From Myxococcales bacterium (GTDB lineage: Bacteria > Myxococcota > UBA4151): DNA of 64,000 bases. Where the stretch lies: contig PBND01000058.1 in NCBI GenBank assembly GCA_002722845.1, forward strand, positions 1 to 64,000, given 5' to 3'. Made by a program: the position numbers and the translations under genes. This document shows positions 1 to 8,144 of the stretch, piece after piece. Position 1 is the first letter of the stretch; each line of letters starts with the position of its first letter. The notes beneath the pieces were generated by a model. The model saw only the letters and a program-made list of their open reading frames with translations, made no database searches and was not told the origin of the DNA.

Positions 1-1155
1 CAAACCAAGCCCACTGCCCTCGCCACCGCTAGCGAAAGGCTCGAAGAGACGATCTTCAAGGTCGATGGGCACCCCCGGCCCGTCGTCGGTGACGAAAAGG
101 CTGATCTCGTCGGCTCCTGCCCGTAATTCCACCTGAATCCGCTGGCGGGCAAAGCGCTGTGCATTGCTCAACAGATTGTCCACGAGACGGGCCAATAAGC
201 GACGATCGCCAGCAAAACTGACCCCTTCTCCCGGCAGCAGAAGCTGGGGCTCGAGGCGGCCTCCACGAGCACTGGCTGCGGCCCGCTCCTGGAGGAGCGT
301 GACGAGATCCACCGGTTCCCCCATGGCCCGTCGCTGCGGATCTTCGAGGCGCCCCAACAAAAGCAGTTCGTCCACAAGTTCATTTACCTCACGGACATCC
401 GCTCGCATGCCATCGATCAACTGGGGATCAGGATGTTGCTCCATCAGGTCCAGTGCCGCGGCAATTCGAGCCAGTGGTGTCCGTAGTTCGTGACTCGTCG
501 CGTCGGAAAAACGTTTTCGGGCCTCAAAGAGCGCCTGAAGTCGGGCTGTCATGCTCCGCAGCCCCTCCGCCAGCCGACCCACAACATCACGGCCTTCCAC
601 ATGAATCGGCGTGCTTAAATCCCCCTGGGCCAGGGAGGACACAGCCTGCTCTATGCGACGCAAACGCATCACAAGAGGTGCGATAAAGACGAGCAGGCCA
701 ACGATCAGCGAACAGGAAATCACCAAAAGCATCACCGCTCGGCGATGATCACTGGCTCGGCCTGCCCGCAGACAAACAGCACGGGGTGGCCCCCCACTCA
801 ATCGCTGGCGAAAACCCAAGACAATCGGCCCACTCATTCTTTGGGTACTGGTCATGGGAAACAGCACCCCGCCTTCTTGCTCAAAGAGCACTCGGCTCGG
901 CGGGCTACCACAGGACCGAACCCGCACACCGCTGCGCTTGTTCGCTTGGCGAAAACGCCGCTTTCGCGGCCCCTTCGCAGCATCAAAAGCACCCTGCCAC
1001 CGATCAAGTCGGTCTCGACCCTGGGCCCACAAGCGTTCAAGTTCGGCCGTAGGGAGCTCATGGGGTTGCACAAATTTCCAAACGGCAAACCCCATCACAG
1101 CAATTGCCAAACTCGTGCCGATGCACAGCAAAGCATGAATGAGTAAGCGGATCAC
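1..1155 (-). CDS. Sensor histidine kinase, C-terminus cut by window edge
   Basis: Membrane sensor kinase of a two-component system. Read from a GTG at 1155 that overlaps the response-regulator stop (GTGA), the frame stays open to base 1. It has an N-terminal membrane segment (about residues 4-24), a roughly 115-residue periplasmic stretch, a second membrane segment (about 140-161), a HAMP linker, a dimerisation/phosphoacceptor motif SHELRTPLAR with His222, an N box near residue 330 (LVDNLLSNAQRFA) and a G box (DDGPGVP). The window ends just after GSGLGL, so only the last few dozen residues are missing. It is last in the operon Spy-like protein / regulator / kinase, which suggests an envelope-stress sensor of the CpxA kind. 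That role is inferred from neighbours, not from the periplasmic domain, which I do not recognise. Confidence 0.88.
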   Translation of the reverse strand, partial: MIRLLIHALLCIGTSLAIAVMGFAVWKFVQPHELPTAELERLWAQGRDRLDRWQGAFDAAKGPRKRRFRQANKRSGVRVRSCGSPPSRVLFEQEGGVLFPMTSTQRMSGPIVLGFRQRLSGGPPRAVCLRAGRASDHRRAVMLLVISCSLIVGLLVFIAPLVMRLRRIEQAVSSLAQGDLSTPIHVEGRDVVGRLAEGLRSMTARLQALFEARKRFSDATSHELRTPLARIAAALDLMEQHPDPQLIDGMRADVREVNELVDELLLLGRLEDPQRRAMGEPVDLVTLLQERAAASARGGRLEPQLLLPGEGVSFAGDRRLLARLVDNLLSNAQRFARQRIQVELRAGADEISLFVTDDGPGVPIDLEDRLFEPFASGGEGSGLGL

Positions 1156-1847
1156 AAATCATCCGGACCGGCGAAGAGATAGCCCTGGGATCGCACCGTT
1201 CTAATCCAGAGGGCTGCCTTTGGGTTGTCCCCGAGTTGGGCTCGCAGTCGACTCACCATCATATCGATACTCCGGCTCGTCTGTTCAAAGCCTTGACCAT
1301 GAAGCGCCGAAAGAAGTTGGTCCCTATCGAGGACCCGACCGCGATGCTGGGCAAGCACCCAGAGCAATTCAAACTCCCCACTGGAAAGGCTCAGGTCGTT
1401 GCCGCCAAGAGAGGCTTGGTAACGACTGCGATCCAGGACCAGGGGGCCGACCACGACCTGTTCTCCCTCTTCCCATTCGCCCCGAGAACGGCGCAATAAG
1501 GCTTTGAGGCGGGCCGATAAGACCCGAGGACTGGTGGGCTTCACCACATAGGCATCTGCCCCCAACTCTAAACCCAGGACTTGGTCCACTTCGTCGTCTC
1601 GAGCGGTCAGTACCAAAATGGGGCCCGCATATTCCCTCCGGACCCTGCGACAGACTTCGAGACCATCGATGCCCGGTAGTCCCAGGTCGAGGACCACCGC
1701 GTCCGGCTGCTCTTTGGGGATGCGAACGCTCGCCCGAAGCCCATCAGCTTCTTGATCAACGACAAAGCCGGCCCCTTCCAAGAAGCGAGCCGTCAGTGCC
1801 GCGAGCCGCAAATCATCCTCGACGAGGAGGATGCGAGCCAAGGTCAT
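1152..1847 (-). CDS. OmpR/PhoB-family response regulator
   Basis: DNA-binding response regulator of 231 residues, the usual family length. The receiver domain (about 1-118) has the acidic pair E10-D11/D12, phospho-acceptor Asp54 in VVLDLGLPG and the Lys of VVKPTSP near 105. A winged helix (about 130-228) ends in the typical VRSQGYLF. It starts 3 bases after the stop of the Spy-like gene and overlaps the kinase by 4 bases, so the three are almost certainly co-transcribed and the kinase is its partner. The CTGTG direct repeats upstream of the operon are a candidate binding site, which would give autoregulation. Confidence 0.93.
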   Translation of the reverse strand: MTLARILLVEDDLRLAALTARFLEGAGFVVDQEADGLRASVRIPKEQPDAVVLDLGLPGIDGLEVCRRVRREYAGPILVLTARDDEVDQVLGLELGADAYVVKPTSPRVLSARLKALLRRSRGEWEEGEQVVVGPLVLDRSRYQASLGGNDLSLSSGEFELLWVLAQHRGRVLDRDQLLSALHGQGFEQTSRSIDMMVSRLRAQLGDNPKAALWIRTVRSQGYLFAGPDDL

Positions 1848-1850
1848 CGC

Positions 1851-2402
1851 TCAGTCGACGAAGTCGCCGTCAGGCCCATGGCCATCAAAGTCCGCGGGTC
1901 CGCCGTGGTGGTTGCCACCCTTTCGCTTCCACCGTCGCATATGACGCCGCTTTTGGCGCTGTTGCCACCGGGACTTCATTCGCTCGAGTTCCATAACGAC
2001 CTTTTGGCGTTGTTCAGGCTCTAGGAGACTGACCACCGCCTTCAGATGACGAAAGTGTAGACGCTCTTTTTGGAGCCGAAGTTGCTCCCGTTGCTGGCGA
2101 ATTTTTTTGAAAGAGACCGTGCTGGGATCCTCAGCCTTCAACAGGGCCATCATCGGATGAGCCCCCGAGATTTTACTCTGTCGCAGCTTCTTCATGGCCG
2201 CTTTGTGCTTCTTCATCAGGGCCTTCAACTGCTCTTGCTGATCCTCGGTCAGGTCAGCCTTCTTCAGAGCCCTGTGCAGCGCATTGGCTTTCATGCCCCG
2301 TCGATGTTTTCCCGCACCAGGATGCCCATGGTTCCCGCCGGCAAAAACCTCCGCCGGGCCGAGACCCACAACAAGCAAGCTAAGAGCAAACCACTTCATC
2401 AT
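1851..2402 (-). CDS. Spy/CpxP-like periplasmic protein
   Basis: Small exported protein, about 183 residues. A signal peptide (MMKWFALSLLVVGLG...VFA) is followed by a very basic His/Lys/Arg-rich helical body. The body carries LTEDQQEQLKALMKKHK, which resembles the LTxxQ-type motif of Spy/CpxP/ZraP proteins, and a second similar helix, LEPEQRQKVVMELERM. The C-terminus is His/Gly/Asp-rich, a possible metal-binding tail. The start at 2402 is chosen because AAGGAG lies 6 bases upstream; earlier in-frame starts would put sequence before the signal peptide. First gene of an operon with the regulator and kinase, as in Cpx- or Zra-type systems where such proteins dampen the sensor. Family assignment rests on motif and layout and is moderate. 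Confidence 0.7.
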   Translation of the reverse strand: MMKWFALSLLVVGLGPAEVFAGGNHGHPGAGKHRRGMKANALHRALKKADLTEDQQEQLKALMKKHKAAMKKLRQSKISGAHPMMALLKAEDPSTVSFKKIRQQREQLRLQKERLHFRHLKAVVSLLEPEQRQKVVMELERMKSRWQQRQKRRHMRRWKRKGGNHHGGPADFDGHGPDGDFVD

Positions 2403-2455
2403 CGTCATCTCCTTCAGTGCGCCATTCTCGACGCCTGGGCATCCTGACAGATTCA

Positions 2456-2495
2456 TATCACAGACCACACAGGTCTTTGTCACAGATTGTCACAG
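2456..2495 (-). promoter_or_regulatory. CTGTG direct-repeat cluster, candidate response-regulator site
   Basis: Read on the minus strand, CTGTG occurs four times (complement CACAG at 2459, 2468, 2481 and 2491). The two upstream copies are extended to CTGTGACAA and lie exactly 10 bases apart, one helical turn, about 75-93 bases before the start of the Spy-like gene. OmpR-family regulators usually bind direct repeats spaced by about one turn. The site sits between the tldE stop and the operon it may control. Function is inferred. Confidence 0.45.
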
Positions 2496-2507
2496 CGACG
2501 AAATCGA

Positions 2508-3887
2508 CTAGCCTCGCCCGCCGACGGCCATGGAGGCAACCCGAAGCGTCGGGGAGACCGTCCGTCGGTCCCAGACCAGGTCATCTGCCACCTCTTCGAT
2601 GCCCTTGAGGATGTCTTCAAAGGAGGCAGAAACCGTGAACTCACCGATCGGTTCGGCTAACTCGCCGCCCCGAATCATTCGTCCCCAGCCCCCCCGGGAA
2701 AACTCCCCGGTGACGGGGTTAAAACCAAAACCGATGGTGCCCTCGAGAAAAACGCCCTCTTCAACATCCGCGATGAGCGCTTCTGGACTGCGTTGCCCCG
2801 GTTTCAAGTAAAGGTTTGTGGTCGCCTCACCCGGGGTGCCAGCCAGGGGACGACTGGCACTGGCGGTGCACGGCAAGCCCGTCCGACTGCTGCCGTATTG
2901 GGCAGCGAGAAAAGTCTTGAGCACCCCGCCTTCAACCAGCGTGTTTTGGCGCCTCTTGCGCCCCTCGCCGTCCACGGGGCTGCTTCCTAGTAGGCCGGGA
3001 AGAAGAGGGTCATCGATGAGTGTAAAACAATCGCTGGCGATTAAATCGCCCTGTCGTTGCGCTAAGTAGCTCTGCTTTCGATAGACCGCAGTGGCCGTCA
3101 AAATCGAACTGAGCAAGCCCAGTAGACTTGCCGCTGCATGCCGATCCCAAATGACAGGATAGGCGCCGGTTGGGGGTTTGTCCGCCCCAAGACGAGCCAG
3201 CGCTCGCTGGGCGGCGATGGCCCCCAGGGTGTCGGCGGCCATCAGCCCACCCAAATCCCGACTCACACTGTACCAGGAGCCGTTTCGCTTCTTTCCGCCG
3301 GCGTCGTCGCAAATCGCGTCGGCGCCCAGGCTCTGCCAACCGGCGCTGATGCCTCGCTGAAGGCCATTGGACGCCGCAGTCACCGAGGTCGAATAGACCG
3401 CACTAAATCCGGCCCCTTCCGTGGCGGTAATCCGGTCATCGAATTGCCGTACCGTCGCCTCGGCAAGTCGGGCCCGCTCCAAACGGGGTGCGGCATCCTC
3501 AAGCGTGGTCGCCACGTCCAAAAGACCCAGCTCGATGCGAGGACCGCTATAGAGGGATTCGGCCGGGGCTAATTGGTTGTGCTCGTCCGGATCGAGGAAC
3601 GCTGCTGATTCCACCAGGTCGTCGACGAGGGAATGGACGGTGGAGGGTGCCAAATCAGAAGACGAACCAGAAACGACCCGCCCCCCTTGAAACAATCTCA
3701 AACCCACACCACTGCTGCCCGCTTGCTCCAGTTGATCCAAGGTTTCTGCTCGGTAGCGACAGGAGAACTCCTGGCCCTCCGAGAGGCTCACTTCTGCCGC
3801 CTCTGCTCCCCGATCGAGAGCATAATCGACAAAGCCTTGGGCCAAAGACAACAGATGAGCCTGTCGATCGGACGGATCGTAGCTCAC
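2508..3887 (-). CDS. pmbA: TldE/PmbA-family metallopeptidase subunit
   Basis: Non-catalytic partner of the TldD/TldE peptidase, 459 residues. In enterobacteria the pair trims unfolded peptides, matures microcin B17 and degrades the CcdA antitoxin. It has the family's N-terminal layout (YALDRGAEAAEVSLSEGQEF, SSGVGLRLFQGG) and the C-terminal GTIGFGFNPVTGEFSRGGWGRMIRGGEL core. It lacks HExxxH, as expected for TldE. It overlaps tldD by 4 bases (ATGA), so the two are translationally coupled. No precursor peptide or RiPP modification gene is visible nearby, so a housekeeping proteolytic role is the simplest reading. Confidence 0.92.
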   Translation of the reverse strand: MSYDPSDRQAHLLSLAQGFVDYALDRGAEAAEVSLSEGQEFSCRYRAETLDQLEQAGSSGVGLRLFQGGRVVSGSSSDLAPSTVHSLVDDLVESAAFLDPDEHNQLAPAESLYSGPRIELGLLDVATTLEDAAPRLERARLAEATVRQFDDRITATEGAGFSAVYSTSVTAASNGLQRGISAGWQSLGADAICDDAGGKKRNGSWYSVSRDLGGLMAADTLGAIAAQRALARLGADKPPTGAYPVIWDRHAAASLLGLLSSILTATAVYRKQSYLAQRQGDLIASDCFTLIDDPLLPGLLGSSPVDGEGRKRRQNTLVEGGVLKTFLAAQYGSSRTGLPCTASASRPLAGTPGEATTNLYLKPGQRSPEALIADVEEGVFLEGTIGFGFNPVTGEFSRGGWGRMIRGGELAEPIGEFTVSASFEDILKGIEEVADDLVWDRRTVSPTLRVASMAVGGRG

Positions 3888-5299
3888 AACTCGCTCCCGC
3901 CAACCGTCATGGCCGAGATCCTCAGGGTCGGCATCCCGATGCCGACGGGGACCCCCTGACCATTCTTGCCACAGGTCCAGCGACCATCGGACAGCACAAA
4001 ATCGTGGCCGACCGCATCCACCTTGCTCAGACAGTCGGGGCCATTGCCGATCAAATTCACGCCCTGGAGTGGGGCGGTGATCCGGCCGTTCTCGATCAAG
4101 TAGGCTTCCGTCGTACTAAAGACAAAGTCGCCATTGCTGATGTTGACCTGACCGCCACTGAATTGCTTGGCATAGATCCCGTAGGAGACGGCCTTTAGGA
4201 TCTCCTCCGGATCTTCCTCGCCAGCCTCAAGATAGGTGCTGCTCATCCGGGGCATCGGCAAGGAGCGGAAGCTTTCCCGGCGACCGCTGCCGGGCTCGGC
4301 ACCCATCGCCTTCGCTGAAATTCGATCGTGCATATAGCCTTCGAGCACGCCGTTGCGAATAAGCACCCGGCGCTGAGGCTCACAGCCCTCATCATCCACG
4401 TTGATGCATCCCCGGTCGGTATCTAAGCCGGGATCATCAACAACGGTGCAAAGAGATGATGCCACCAGCTCACCCACCCGGCCAGAGTAGTTACTCGTCC
4501 CCTTACGGTTGAAGTCCGCTTCGAGACCGTGACCCACGGCCTCGTGGAAGAGAACCCCGGAATCACCAGCGGCCAAGACCACGGGGAACTCGCCGGCGGG
4601 AGCGGGCTTTGCATCGAGCATCTTCAGGGCAACCTCAACCGCCCGACGGGCCAAATCTTCCGGTTGGTGTCGGTCGAAATACTCAAGTCCAAGGCGACCG
4701 CCACCACCCTCCATGGCCTTTTGGCGCTTCTCGCCATCGGCGACCACCACCAGCACATTCATGCGCAGCATCGGCTGGTCATCTTCCACTTGCTCGCCAT
4801 CACTTCGGACGATGCGAATCTGACGACGACTCTCCACCAGGCTCACCTCCACAGCCTCAACTCTGGGGTCTGCGGCCCGGGCAGCGGCATCGGCTCGCCG
4901 TAAAATCGCCACCCGTTCAAGAAAGGGTAAGTCGATGAGGCAGCGCTCCGGATGGTACCGATCAGGGCGTTCTCGTCGCTCGATCTTCTGGGGGGCCACC
5001 CCCGGCTGACCACTGGCGATATGGGCTGCAGTATCACAGGCATGGGCGATCGCTGAAACCTCGAGATCCTCGGTGTAGGCGTAGCCGGACGCTTCTCCAG
5101 TCACCACCCGAACACCACAGCCGGCATCGACGTGGCGGGAAAAGTTACGCACCTTCTCCTGCTCGAAATGCAGGCTAATGGCGAGGCTGTGTTCAAAAAA
5201 AAGTTCGGCGAAGTCGCCGCCCCGAGCTAAGGCTCGAGAGAGCAACCGAACGCTGTCGGTGTCATCAATTGCAAAGGGTGTCTCGACCTGATTCGTCAT
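3884..5299 (-). CDS. tldD: TldD-family metallopeptidase, catalytic subunit
   Basis: Zinc-dependent catalytic subunit of the TldD/TldE heterodimer, 471 residues. The HEAVGH motif (HExxxH, near residues 254-259) lies in VLFHEAVGHGLEADFN, followed by the conserved RKGTSNYSGRVGE, DDEG...RVLIRNGVLEGYMHDR and the C-terminal IGNGPDCL...GKNGQGVPVGIGMPTLRIS. First gene of a two-gene operon with pmbA. It diverges from the [2Fe-2S] protein gene at 5341, leaving only about 40 bases for two promoters unless they overlap coding sequence. Confidence 0.94.
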   Translation of the reverse strand: MTNQVETPFAIDDTDSVRLLSRALARGGDFAELFFEHSLAISLHFEQEKVRNFSRHVDAGCGVRVVTGEASGYAYTEDLEVSAIAHACDTAAHIASGQPGVAPQKIERRERPDRYHPERCLIDLPFLERVAILRRADAAARAADPRVEAVEVSLVESRRQIRIVRSDGEQVEDDQPMLRMNVLVVVADGEKRQKAMEGGGGRLGLEYFDRHQPEDLARRAVEVALKMLDAKPAPAGEFPVVLAAGDSGVLFHEAVGHGLEADFNRKGTSNYSGRVGELVASSLCTVVDDPGLDTDRGCINVDDEGCEPQRRVLIRNGVLEGYMHDRISAKAMGAEPGSGRRESFRSLPMPRMSSTYLEAGEEDPEEILKAVSYGIYAKQFSGGQVNISNGDFVFSTTEAYLIENGRITAPLQGVNLIGNGPDCLSKVDAVGHDFVLSDGRWTCGKNGQGVPVGIGMPTLRISAMTVGGSEL

Positions 5300-5340
5300 C
5301 GGTGCTTGAATCCGCCGGCAGTGTGGAGAGATTCATCACA

Positions 5341-5685
5341 ATGAGCAAGGGACGGTTGTTATTTTGTACGGGCCCATCCTGTGGGCCACGTCACAGTTCG
5401 GAGTCGCTCGCTGAACTCGAATCATTCGCAAGAGACCGGGGCTACGAGGTCTCCCACTGCGACTGCCTCGGAGGCTGTCCAGTGGGACCCAACGCCCTCA
5501 ATGACGATGGCCACAGTGATCATCGCCGCCAGCAGACCCTGCTCACCGGCCTGGAAAGCCAAGCTGATCTCGAGCGCGTACTGGGGGAGTTGGAAACCGC
5601 TCTTGCTGGGGGAAACCGCCCCCGTACGGTCGTGGGAAAGCCACCTAAATTTCGAATCCAGAAAAGCTCAGGCACACCCGCTTGA
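5341..5685 (+). CDS. Thioredoxin-like [2Fe-2S] ferredoxin family protein
   Basis: Cytosolic protein of 114 residues. Cysteines are C9, C14, C40, C42 and C46 in FCTGPSCGP and HCDCLGGCPVGPN. This spacing fits the thioredoxin-fold [2Fe-2S] group (NuoE/Shethna-like), where the cluster sits on C9/C14 and the C40-C46 loop. The ATG at 5341 is chosen because homology begins there; upstream in-frame codons overlap the divergent tldD start. It is joined by a TTGA overlap to the hydrolase that follows. The partner is unknown, and an electron-transfer role for the following genes is only a guess. Confidence 0.72.
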   Translation: MSKGRLLFCTGPSCGPRHSSESLAELESFARDRGYEVSHCDCLGGCPVGPNALNDDGHSDHRRQQTLLTGLESQADLERVLGELETALAGGNRPRTVVGKPPKFRIQKSSGTPA

Positions 5686-6362
5686 TCGACGCCCATATCC
5701 ACCTCGACCGCTTTGAAGACCCGGGGGACGCCTGGGCGAAAATGAGGGCCGTCGGCATTCAGCAAGCGCTGATTCCCGGGGTGGAGCCTCCATTTGAACC
5801 TGCGGCGATCTGTCAGCAGCCGGGCCTGTCTTATGCCTTCGGTTTACATCCCCAATTTGCAGGTCCTGCGAACTGGGAGGATCAACTGCGTTACGGTCTG
5901 GACCACTACACCCCGGTGGCAGTTGGTGAACTCGGCTGGGATCATCGGGGAGGCGCAGATTTATCCCAGGCCATCGCCCAAATCACCCTGGCCAAAGCCC
6001 GCCAACTCCCCGTCATCCTCCACCGGGTCGGGCATTGCCCAGAGCTCCTTCAGGCTGTGCAATCCCATGGGGTTCGAGCCCAACTCCATCGCTGTACGGG
6101 ACGCCCTCAGCGCTTCCGTAACTACTGGGAAGCAGGCCATTTTATCTCGATCGGTCCAGACCTGCGGGGCGACTTGCGCTTGGCACAAGCTGTCCCCGCG
6201 GGGCAAATCTTACTGGAAACAGATGCCGAATCCGAGGCAGACGCCCCGTGGCTGGCCCTTCCTCGGCTCTACGAAGAGGTCGCCCATGCCCGAGGGTTGA
6301 GCGTGGACACGCTGGTCGCTCAGGTGGAGAAAAACTACGCCGCATTCCTAGGGAGGCCCTAA
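5682..6362 (+). CDS. TatD-like metal-dependent hydrolase
   Basis: TIM-barrel metallohydrolase of the TatD type, 226 residues. It begins with the metal motif DAHIHLDRF. Other TatD signatures are AVGELGWDHRG (conserved Glu), QLPVILHRVG (His), ISIGPDLRG and ILLETDAESE (terminal Asp). TatD enzymes act as 3'-5' DNA exonucleases or unassigned hydrolases. It is slightly shorter than the usual 255-265 residues, with a compact middle. The start is TTG overlapping the previous stop. Substrate unknown. Confidence 0.8.
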   Translation: MIDAHIHLDRFEDPGDAWAKMRAVGIQQALIPGVEPPFEPAAICQQPGLSYAFGLHPQFAGPANWEDQLRYGLDHYTPVAVGELGWDHRGGADLSQAIAQITLAKARQLPVILHRVGHCPELLQAVQSHGVRAQLHRCTGRPQRFRNYWEAGHFISIGPDLRGDLRLAQAVPAGQILLETDAESEADAPWLALPRLYEEVAHARGLSVDTLVAQVEKNYAAFLGRP

Positions 6363-6364
6363 CG

Positions 6365-7201
6365 ATGGAAACCAACCGAAAGGCCGTCGAACAACTCCGC
6401 TTTCACCGCAGTGAACGACTCCTCGGCAGTGAAACAATGCTGGGCCTGAAGGCCTGCCACGTCATGGTGATCGGCCTGGGCGGGGTGGGGTCATGGGCCG
6501 CGGAAATGCTCCTTCGGACAGGCGTGGGCCACCTAAGCCTCGTCGACTTTGATAAAGTCTGCGTCACCAACACCAATCGCCAGCTCCACGCCACCAAAGC
6601 CACCGTGGGCGATTACAAGGCAGAAGCGCTGGCTGCGCGCCTGCAAACGGTCAACCCGGCGGCGGATATTGTTCCTGTCGTCCGTTTCTACAATCCCGAA
6701 TCTGAGGACGACCTCCTTGGGATGGAGCCGGACCTCGTTCTCGACTGCATCGACAACCTCACAGCGAAATGCCATCTGCTGGCAAAATGTGTTGCGCGGG
6801 GAATTCCCGTCATTTCGTCGATGGGGGCCGCGGCTCGGATCGATCCGACGCAGATCCGGGTGGCCGATCTTAGCGAAACCCGAATCGATCCCATGGCCCG
6901 GGCCGTGCGCAAGATCCTGCGGCAGCGCTTTCAATTGGAAACAGGCATTCAGACGATCTTTTCCATCGAAGAGCCCAAAGAGGCTCAGAGCACGGAAACG
7001 CCATACGACAACATCTGTGTGTGCCCGGGGGGCGGCAACAACGGCCTCCACACCTGTGACCACCGGAATATCATCCTTGGGACGGTCGGCTTCGTCACCG
7101 GCGCCTTCGGCATGGCCATGGCCGGTGAAGCCATCCGACACTTGCGCGAACGTATCGAAGTGACCATATCGCCTAGACCTGAACCTTTGGAGGCTCAATG
7201 A
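6365..7201 (+). CDS. tcdA: tRNA threonylcarbamoyladenosine dehydratase (TcdA/CsdL)
   Basis: E1-like ThiF-fold enzyme, 278 residues, that uses ATP to convert t6A37 of tRNA to its cyclic ct6A form. The nucleotide-binding GLGGVGSWAAE is followed by LVDFDKVCVTNTNRQ and DCIDNLTAK. The dehydratase-specific C-terminal part has RKILRQRF, SIEEPKE and GTVGFVTGAFGMAMAGEAI. The start is the ATG 2 bases after the preceding stop. It overlaps trxB by 4 bases. With mnmE and mnmG close by on the other strand, this is a small tRNA-modification neighbourhood. Confidence 0.92.
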   Translation: METNRKAVEQLRFHRSERLLGSETMLGLKACHVMVIGLGGVGSWAAEMLLRTGVGHLSLVDFDKVCVTNTNRQLHATKATVGDYKAEALAARLQTVNPAADIVPVVRFYNPESEDDLLGMEPDLVLDCIDNLTAKCHLLAKCVARGIPVISSMGAAARIDPTQIRVADLSETRIDPMARAVRKILRQRFQLETGIQTIFSIEEPKEAQSTETPYDNICVCPGGGNNGLHTCDHRNIILGTVGFVTGAFGMAMAGEAIRHLRERIEVTISPRPEPLEAQ

Positions 7202-8127
7202 GCCATCACCGTCTCATCATTCTCGGTAGCGGACCCGCGGGTCTCACCGCCGCCCTTTACTCGGCCCGGGCCGATCTCGAACCTCTGATCGTCGATGGTA
7301 TCCAGCCCGGTGGTCAGTTGATGATCACCACGGACGTGGAGAACTACCCCGGCTTCCCTGAGGGTATTATGGGGCCAGAACTCATGGATCGCTTTCGGGC
7401 CCAAGCGGAACGCTTTGGGGCCAGTTATCACTTTGGCACGGTGAGCTCAGTCGACCTCGAGTCCCCGAAAAAGGTCTTACATATGGAGGATGGTAGCCAG
7501 TTAACCTGTGATGCCCTCATCATCGCAACCGGTGCGACTGCCCGCCTTCTTGGCCTTGAAAATGAAAGCAAACTGATGGGCTATGGGGTGAGTGCTTGCG
7601 CCACCTGTGACGGCGCCTTCTTTCGCGACCAAAAAGTGGTGGTCGTCGGTGGTGGGGACACCGCCATGGAAGAGGCCAGCTTCCTGGCAAAATTCGCAAG
7701 CGAGGTGCACATCGTGCACCGCCGTGATGAACTTCGAGCCTCCAAGCCCATGCAAGCACGGGTGCAAAACAACGAGAAATGCCACTTCATCTGGAACACC
7801 CAGGTGGTCGACTGTGTCGGCGAAATCGCCGAGGGAGGCCTGACTGCGGTCATTCTCGAAGATACAAAGACCGGTGAGCGCCGCTCTTTCGAGACCAATG
7901 GGCTCTTTCTCGCCATCGGCCATGTCCCCAACACGGACTTCCTAGGAGACAGCCTTGAGAAGGACGAAAATGGCTACCTAGTCAATCAGCCCGACAGCAC
8001 ACGGACCCGTTTGCCGGGCGTCTTCGCCTGTGGTGATGTCATCGACCATGTGTACCGCCAGGCCATCACCGCGGCTGGAACGGGCTGCATGGCAGCCCTC
8101 GACGCCGAGCGCTACCTAGAGTCCTAG
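7198..8127 (+). CDS. trxB: Thioredoxin-disulfide reductase
   Basis: NADPH-dependent flavoenzyme reducing thioredoxin, 309 residues, family length. FAD motif GSGPAGLTAALYSARA (10-24), redox-active CATCDG with C134/C137, NADPH motif VVGGGDTAMEEA and C-terminal FAD motif GVFACGDVIDHVYRQAITAAGTG. Last gene of the rightward operon. It converges on mnmE with only 17 bases between stops and no clear terminator hairpin. Confidence 0.97.
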   Translation: MSHHRLIILGSGPAGLTAALYSARADLEPLIVDGIQPGGQLMITTDVENYPGFPEGIMGPELMDRFRAQAERFGASYHFGTVSSVDLESPKKVLHMEDGSQLTCDALIIATGATARLLGLENESKLMGYGVSACATCDGAFFRDQKVVVVGGGDTAMEEASFLAKFASEVHIVHRRDELRASKPMQARVQNNEKCHFIWNTQVVDCVGEIAEGGLTAVILEDTKTGERRSFETNGLFLAIGHVPNTDFLGDSLEKDENGYLVNQPDSTRTRLPGVFACGDVIDHVYRQAITAAGTGCMAALDAERYLES

Positions 8128-8144
8128 GCGCTAAGTCGAGGGCC

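Noticed and set aside
3884-5685. RiPP or microcin cluster around tldD/tldE
   Set aside because: No precursor peptide, cyclodehydratase or dedicated exporter is seen; neighbours are general metabolism.
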